A DNA stretch of 64,000 nt from G032773895 sp965248935 (lineage in GTDB: Bacteria > Pseudomonadota > Gammaproteobacteria > Pseudomonadales > Cellvibrionaceae), in NCBI GenBank assembly GCA_965248935.1, contig OZ252214.1, positions 2,542,001 to 2,606,000 on the forward strand, written 5' to 3'. The position numbers and the translations under genes were made by a program. Under the pieces are notes generated by a model, which was given only the letters and a program-made list of their open reading frames with translations, was not told where the DNA came from and ran no database searches. Each line of letters starts with the position of its first letter. The stretch's first letter is position 1. This document shows positions 59,725-64,000 of the stretch, in pieces.

Positions 59725-60130
59725 TGATCAATATTTTAAAAGGGATTATCCAAAGTTAGGTGCTTGGATAGAAAAAAACATTCCGAAAGTGAAGAGTAAA
59801 ACGAAAGTTTGGAACGCCTTTATTAAATACTCTGAACTTGGCGCTACACGGGCTATTACTCCTGGGTATTGGCCGGAGGTTTATTGGAAAGTCATGCCGG
59901 GTAAAAATGGGGGGTACACGGGAGAAAGTTTTCCTAACCGAATTTTTCTTTCAAAGTCTCTTTGTGATGAATTTGAAGAGAAAAAGAATATTAGCAAAAA
60001 ATTTCATAATAAAATTGAATCATCATTGCTGCATGAAATGGTGCATTGGGGAGATTTTAAAGACGGGAAAGACCAACCGGGAGAGGAAGGCAAAAAATTT
60101 GAGGTAGAGGCTTATGGCGCAGATATTTAA
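59693..60130 (+). CDS. Zinc metallopeptidase toxin
   Basis: 145 residues from a GTG. The zinc site 'LLHEMVHWGDFKDG' near residue 112 and 'FEVEAYG' near 137 match the metallopeptidase toxin (Tox-MPTase4-like) pattern. The ancestral ATG, still visible in a gene fragment at 62389, has been lost here: the codon before 'KVDQYFKRDYPKLGAW' is CAT. Translation may use the upstream GTG at 59693. It overlaps a lipoprotein gene by 17 bases, the likely immunity partner. Confidence 0.6.
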   Translation: MIYCYYFFHKVDQYFKRDYPKLGAWIEKNIPKVKSKTKVWNAFIKYSELGATRAITPGYWPEVYWKVMPGKNGGYTGESFPNRIFLSKSLCDEFEEKKNISKKFHNKIESSLLHEMVHWGDFKDGKDQPGEEGKKFEVEAYGADI

Positions 60131-60542
60131 TACTTTGTTAACATTATTCTTTGCAATTGTACTCATTTTATTTATCTCATCTTGTTCTCTCGCTCACGAC
60201 AAAAGAGAAGATAAATCGTTGTTAGCCGCGTTACAGCTAATTATTGAACACCCCGACCTGCAAAAATATTTACACCCTGACGTTGAAGGGAGAACTCCGT
60301 TAGTGATTAAAACTAGCTCTCCTTCAATCTTAGAGATGAAATTAAAAGTATATGATCGCCCCATAATTATCAAGCGTGAAATAAACCAAAAAGCTTTTAT
60401 TGAAGTGCTGAATTTTTCAAAAAATGGAGCTGATTTGAATTTTCTATTAAGTTACGATATCGAAGGCATTGAAGTGGCTGGGCAGCTTAGCCTGACCGAT
60501 TCAGTATGGAATATCATTTACTACAGAATAACGGAGCATTAA
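60114..60542 (+). CDS. Lipoprotein, putative immunity for the metallopeptidase toxin
   Basis: 142 residues. Signal peptide with lipobox 'FISSC' near residue 24, then a mixed soluble domain. No family. Overlap with the toxin and export to the envelope suggest that the toxin acts, or is neutralised, in the periplasm. Confidence 0.6.
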   Translation: MAQIFNTLLTLFFAIVLILFISSCSLAHDKREDKSLLAALQLIIEHPDLQKYLHPDVEGRTPLVIKTSSPSILEMKLKVYDRPIIIKREINQKAFIEVLNFSKNGADLNFLLSYDIEGIEVAGQLSLTDSVWNIIYYRITEH

Positions 60543-60788
60543 CCACCAACATGATTAGCGAATACCGTGTTCTATTTTTAAAAATAAAATAATACGGTAG
60601 CTTGTTTTGTGAATATACCTGACGTTGAAATGTAAGTGAACTTATTATAGCTCTACGAATAGGCGCAAAGCTTCGGTGGTGAGTACAGCAAATACAGGAA
60701 TGGTTTGGGTGCGATCAGTTCTCAACTAACTAGATATAATTTTTGTAAGTTACATAACAATATTAAAAGGAAATAAAAATGCAGCTTA

Positions 60789-61284
60789 ATGGCGGAAGAT
60801 AAAAAATATTATCAACAATACCTTTTCAGTTTGCACACTGCAAATCAAGGGCTTGTCTATAATGCGGACACCGCCAAAGCGTGGGATAAACACGTTAAGA
60901 AGTCAAAAAATCCCCGACCTTATTTTGCGTCCGGTGCAAAAATTAAAAATCTAGGGCCAGATATTGTTACTACGCCCAGGCTTGATCAAGCCGTGATTGG
61001 TGTCTATTGTCTATAGCCGTATTCCTAAACCTAAAGGTCGTAAATATGATTTTGAAGACAATTTTTTGATGTTTAATCACGCTCAGAATTATCAAGCATC
61101 AAAAGTATTTCAAATGCCAAGTAATGGTGGCAAACTCAATTATAGTTGTCACTTGGGTTTCTTGATAAACTGGGACAATGTGGTGGCTGCCGTTCACACT
61201 CATCCACTTCTTGACGATAGATCAGTAGATCGTTTAAATAAATATCTTTCTGGTGGTAAAGCAAAAAAATGGCAACTACGTGGT
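60789..61284 (+). pseudogene. JAB/DUF4329-like toxin broken by a 7-bp duplication
   Basis: Frame 1 (60789-61016) ends 'LDQAVIGVYCL'. TGTCTAT occurs twice in a row at 61001-61014; with one copy removed the frame reads on as 'VIGVYSRIPKPKGRKYDF' and continues to 'NVVAAVHTHPLLDDRSVDRLNKYL'. The 'HTHP' motif and late 'D' are like JAB-type or DUF4329 toxin domains. A weak start: the best ribosome site fits an ATG at 60779 in another frame. A lipoprotein gene follows at once. Confidence 0.55.
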
Positions 61285-61291
61285 TGAGATA

Positions 61292-61543
61292 ATGAAAACG
61301 AACGTCTTATTGGGCATAGTATTATTGCTGGGTGCTTGCACCCATAGTGAGAAAATTCCTCAAGTTACCTTTAATCTAGAAACCTGCCTAGCAATTGTCG
61401 ATGATCCTAATCACCCTTACCATAATAATAAATTTGTAGTGGCTGGTTGTAATCATGTATTTACAGAGCATGAAGAACACGCTATGAGAGAAAGAAGCGA
61501 AGGTGGTTCTAATGCATCTAATCCAACCCCTAATCACAAATAA
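61292..61543 (+). CDS. Small lipoprotein, putative immunity
   Basis: 83 residues from the ATG at 61292, signal with lipobox 'LLGAC' at the 19th residue. Two more cysteines could form a disulfide. It follows the broken JAB-like toxin as the first lipoprotein follows the metallopeptidase. Not recognised. Confidence 0.5.
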   Translation: MKTNVLLGIVLLLGACTHSEKIPQVTFNLETCLAIVDDPNHPYHNNKFVVAGCNHVFTEHEEHAMRERSEGGSNASNPTPNHK

Positions 61544-62195
61544 AATTATCATATGCTTTTAAAAATGAAATGCCTAAGTAATTTACAGTTAATCTTTAAC
61601 AGCGCATACAGTTAATTTAATACTGTATCGCCAATGCCGTTACGATAACGAATAAATAGTGTTGGAGTTCACAGTAATTATTATAGGGTCTAATGGGCGT
61701 CAATAATATTTGCCAATTTGTGGCATAATTCACGCTTTGCTGGAAAGGGTACTCTTGCATATCCAAATATTTAGAGGGTGTAAAAAAGGTTGTGCAAGCC
61801 TGGGTTTATTTATTTGTCTGTTCTTTCCTCTCCTCTCTCTAACTATTTATGCCTCTCTCAAGGAGTAATTAATACAATATTAATGCAAAGTAATCCATAA
61901 AAACTGGACGCATGGCGTATTAATCATTTGGTGATTTAGGCGAGATTTTTTTATAAGTTTTATGATGTCTTATTTAATTGAAATAGCCGTTTTGTTGGCG
62001 TTGAATACATCAAATTCGCTTGTTTTTATTGAGTTATGGGCGAGCCAAACTTATATTTAACTGGCAATTAGTTGTTTGCGTTTTTAAGGCATCTTATTTT
62101 TTGTTGATTAGCGTGCTATCAAAGCGAACCATAGGTTTGCGCCAAACATAAAATAAAGGGGTGGATGTTGTCTTGGTTCACATTTTTTGTGTGCT

Positions 62196-62293
62196 TTGTG
62201 TAAAAAAGATATTTATTTCGATTGATCATGGCATAATTCGTACGTGTCAGAACGAAAGTGATTTATTGTTGTTATTTCCTCCATTAAGTTGAC
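62196..62293. repeat. Toxin-leader repeat, copy 2
   Basis: Matches 59631-59724 with a few changes. Here 96 bp separate it from the toxin ATG at 62389, which is probably the original arrangement. Confidence 0.7.
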
Positions 62294-62388
62294 CATTTGA
62301 TTGCTTTAGCAAGTATGTGTGCGTATATGACTAAAATAATGGTTTGTTAAAAGTAGCAAGATAAAACAAATTTGAGGTTAGGGCCTTC

Positions 62389-62439
62389 ATGAAAGTTGAT
62401 CAATATTTTAAAAGGGATTATCCAAAGTTAGGTGCTTGA
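62389..62439 (+). pseudogene. Fragment of the metallopeptidase toxin gene (start only)
   Basis: ATG then 'KVDQYFKRDYPKLGA' and a stop, identical in protein to residues after the lost start of the gene at 59693. It shows what the native start was. Confidence 0.6.
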
Positions 62440-62622
62440 AAAGAATGTTCTTACAGTCAGGAAGCATAACTATAACAACTATTTTTAAGAAGTTTTACAG
62501 CGATTCTGGGAATCAAATGTACTGATTTCAAGTTCCTGCGTAGTAAGTGGCTATTTGTGTCTGGCGATAGCTTAGAATTGAAAACATTTGTTCAATAGAA
62601 TCGTTGTTAAACGGGATATGTG

Positions 62623-63327
62623 ATGAATCAAAAAGACTTTATAAAAAGCAAAATTGAATTATTAGCAAAAGATGATCAAAAGACCTTTAATGATATGTCG
62701 AGCGCTCTCGATACTATGGCCGAAAAAGGAATGAGGCAGAATACGGTTAAGCTTCCGACGGATGGCAACTTTTTTAAAATCTCGTTTGATGCTGTCAAAA
62801 TCAAGGAGGATCGATTAGTAATTACCGCCAGTCGTAGCCAAGATGGTATGTATAGTAATAGATATAATCCAGCCGAGAAAGAATATCGTGTTGAGTTTGA
62901 TGGTACACGAGCAGCCTATCTTATCGGTTTATATAATCCAAGTCATCGGCTAGGGCGATGGCCATACATCTCATGGGAAGTGCGTGCTTACGCAAACAAC
63001 CCTGCAAACGCTAATCAGCGAGTTTATGTTAGAGGGTTTCATGCATCTAAAGAAATTAAAAGAATGCTGAGGGCGATGGGGGAATACTATAATACTAATA
63101 ACGTGTGCAATTCATATATTAATGACAATCAGTTGCGCTTTAAAACTGGGATGCAAATAAATAAAACGCCTGAGCAGATAGAAAGAGAATGGTCTAAAGG
63201 GTTGATGGAAAGTTTAGGTTATCAGTATGTTGAGGCGAGAGATTCAGGGCACCCTAAAGGTCAATGGAATGGTGTAGAGTCACATTGGTTTAAATTAGAG
63301 AGAGATAGGATTTTCAATGACGGATAA
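62623..63327 (+). CDS. Unknown protein upstream of a Sir2 gene
   Basis: 234 residues from the ATG at 62623. The N-terminal 40 are helical, then a beta-rich part ('FFKISFDAVKIKEDRLVITASRS', 'YRVEFDGTRAAYLIGLYN') and a mixed C-terminus with 'SGHPKGQWNGVESHWFKL'. No family. Overlaps the next gene by 11 bases. It could be another toxin of this cluster or a partner of the Sir2 protein. Confidence 0.55.
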   Translation: MNQKDFIKSKIELLAKDDQKTFNDMSSALDTMAEKGMRQNTVKLPTDGNFFKISFDAVKIKEDRLVITASRSQDGMYSNRYNPAEKEYRVEFDGTRAAYLIGLYNPSHRLGRWPYISWEVRAYANNPANANQRVYVRGFHASKEIKRMLRAMGEYYNTNNVCNSYINDNQLRFKTGMQINKTPEQIEREWSKGLMESLGYQYVEARDSGHPKGQWNGVESHWFKLERDRIFNDG

Positions 63328-63649
63328 GCCAGATTTAGTCGTACTTCACCGAGATCCTGTTCAAGATCTTCCCAATGGGTGCCTTGAGGATTTTTTGGCG
63401 TGGATTCAGATTGACGGAGAAAGGACTTCGTCAGCTTTAAGAAAAGTAGTTGAGAAATATGAATTATCCAGCCTTGATTTTTCAAATACACTCCATTTTA
63501 TAAAAACAGCCTATCCAAAACTGGATTTAATGGAAGAAGCATTTAGATCAAAAATTATAGATAGCGGTTATCCAAATGTCATAAATTGTAGTATGACCGA
63601 TGAAGAGTTTGATAACACAATAAATAGGCTTAAGGATGGCCCGCAATAA
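63317..63649 (+). CDS. Unknown small protein between 62623 and the Sir2 gene
   Basis: 110 residues, helical, acidic, no family seen. Starts within the preceding gene and ends one base before the Sir2 ATG, so the three genes are coupled. Possibly an immunity or adaptor protein. Confidence 0.5.
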   Translation: MTDKPDLVVLHRDPVQDLPNGCLEDFLAWIQIDGERTSSALRKVVEKYELSSLDFSNTLHFIKTAYPKLDLMEEAFRSKIIDSGYPNVINCSMTDEEFDNTINRLKDGPQ

Positions 63650-63650
63650 A

Positions 63651-64000
63651 ATGAGTAAGGCTTCTGGTATAGACAAAACCATTAATATTAAAAAATACCG
63701 AAAGATTGTTATCTTAACGGGAGCCGGTGTATCCGAGCCATCCGGGCTGGGAACCTACCGGGGGCAAGGTGGAATATGGGAAAAATACAATGTGAACGAA
63801 TATGGAAGTGTTGATCGAGTTAAAGATGCACCCGAAAAAATATGGTCTTTATTTGGTAAATTAAGGGAAAAAGTAATTAATGCTTCACCAAATGAGGCTC
63901 ATTATGTATTAGCTAGGTTGGAAGAGAATATGCGTTCTAACCAAGAACTCATAATCATTACACAAAATGTAGATGGCTTACATCAAAAAGCAGGGTCAAA
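63651..64000 (+). CDS. Sir2-family NAD-dependent deacylase (partial, runs off the window)
   Basis: The first 116 residues are in the window. 'IVILTGAGVSEPSGLGTYRG' (NAD-binding GAGxS) at residue 19 and 'ITQNVDGLHQKAGS' near 103 are the signature of CobB-type sirtuins. The start ATG is two bases after the previous stop. Whether it is a protein deacylase or an NAD-consuming conflict enzyme cannot be told from this part. Confidence 0.8.
   Translation, partial: MSKASGIDKTINIKKYRKIVILTGAGVSEPSGLGTYRGQGGIWEKYNVNEYGSVDRVKDAPEKIWSLFGKLREKVINASPNEAHYVLARLEENMRSNQELIIITQNVDGLHQKAGS

Larger units (their letters stand above)
61544..62619. other. Long non-coding stretch with duplicated toxin leader
   Basis: No gene over 1.07 kb apart from fragments. 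The left 650 bp are AT-rich and featureless. 62196-62293 repeats the leader at 59631, and 62389-62439 repeats the first 16 codons of the metallopeptidase toxin before a stop. It looks like the remains of a second copy of that locus. Confidence 0.6.

Overview
The window looks like chromosome of a marine-type gammaproteobacterium, probably a Cellvibrionales-like lineage. This is an inference from gene order (SahR-like regulator-metK-ahcY-metF-rsmE), moderate G+C, attC-bearing gene cassettes and many T6SS-type toxin genes; no rRNA is present to fix the taxon. The left 10 kb is mostly core: a toxin/immunity-like pair on the minus strand (48-1366), the S-adenosylmethionine cycle operon (1664-6226) with rsmE, and two tandem paralogous zinc-protease-like lipoproteins (7134-9825).

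From about 10.5 to 28.6 kb lies an array of integron gene cassettes, all on the plus strand, with at least eight recognisable attC sites. No IntI integrase lies in the window, so within it this is an attC cluster lacking an integrase. Several cassettes carry effector/immunity pairs like those of type VI secretion: a papain-like toxin, two Tse2-like ADP-ribosyltransferase loci (one truncated), a Tae4/Tai4-like amidase pair and a glycine-zipper membrane toxin. Others carry BrnT/BrnA-like and RelE-like toxin-antitoxin genes, a leucine-rich-repeat protein and an ORF-less 355-bp repeat. The array is heavily parasitised: an IS1182-like element and three short non-autonomous relatives sit at the CGTT of attC core sites, an IS91-like element with a tyrosine recombinase sits at the CAAG following the other attC core, and a group II intron starts inside an attC core. 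An IS110/IS1111-family element is also present. An IS256 remnant closes the region.

From 29.6 to 39.0 kb an eight-gene plus-strand operon combines a methyltransferase, a diaminobutyrate aminotransferase, a thymidylate-kinase-like protein, a Nudix hydrolase, a fold-type-II PLP enzyme, an unknown protein, an FAD/NAD(P) oxidoreductase and an NRDE protein; I read it as a small-molecule pathway of unknown product. After a restriction-modification remnant and three membrane or small genes comes a minus-strand nonribosomal-peptide-like operon (43.6-51.8 kb): two PhyH-type hydroxylases, an adenylation-carrier-FkbM methyltransferase protein, a free condensation domain, a protein with internal repeats, and an APH-type kinase.

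From 52.5 to 58.1 kb there is a (CATA)n microsatellite, a slipin, an HNH endonuclease, a small receiver-like protein and a dense minus-strand tRNA array (about 20 tRNAs plus remnants), headed by two 'small ORF-hairpin-terminator' leaders. I suggest a tRNA supply or RNA-repair island. The right end (58.4-64 kb) holds a frameshifted IS4-like transposase, a zinc-metallopeptidase toxin with lipoprotein immunity candidate, a second toxin broken by a 7-bp duplication, two unknown genes and the start of a Sir2 gene cut by the window edge.
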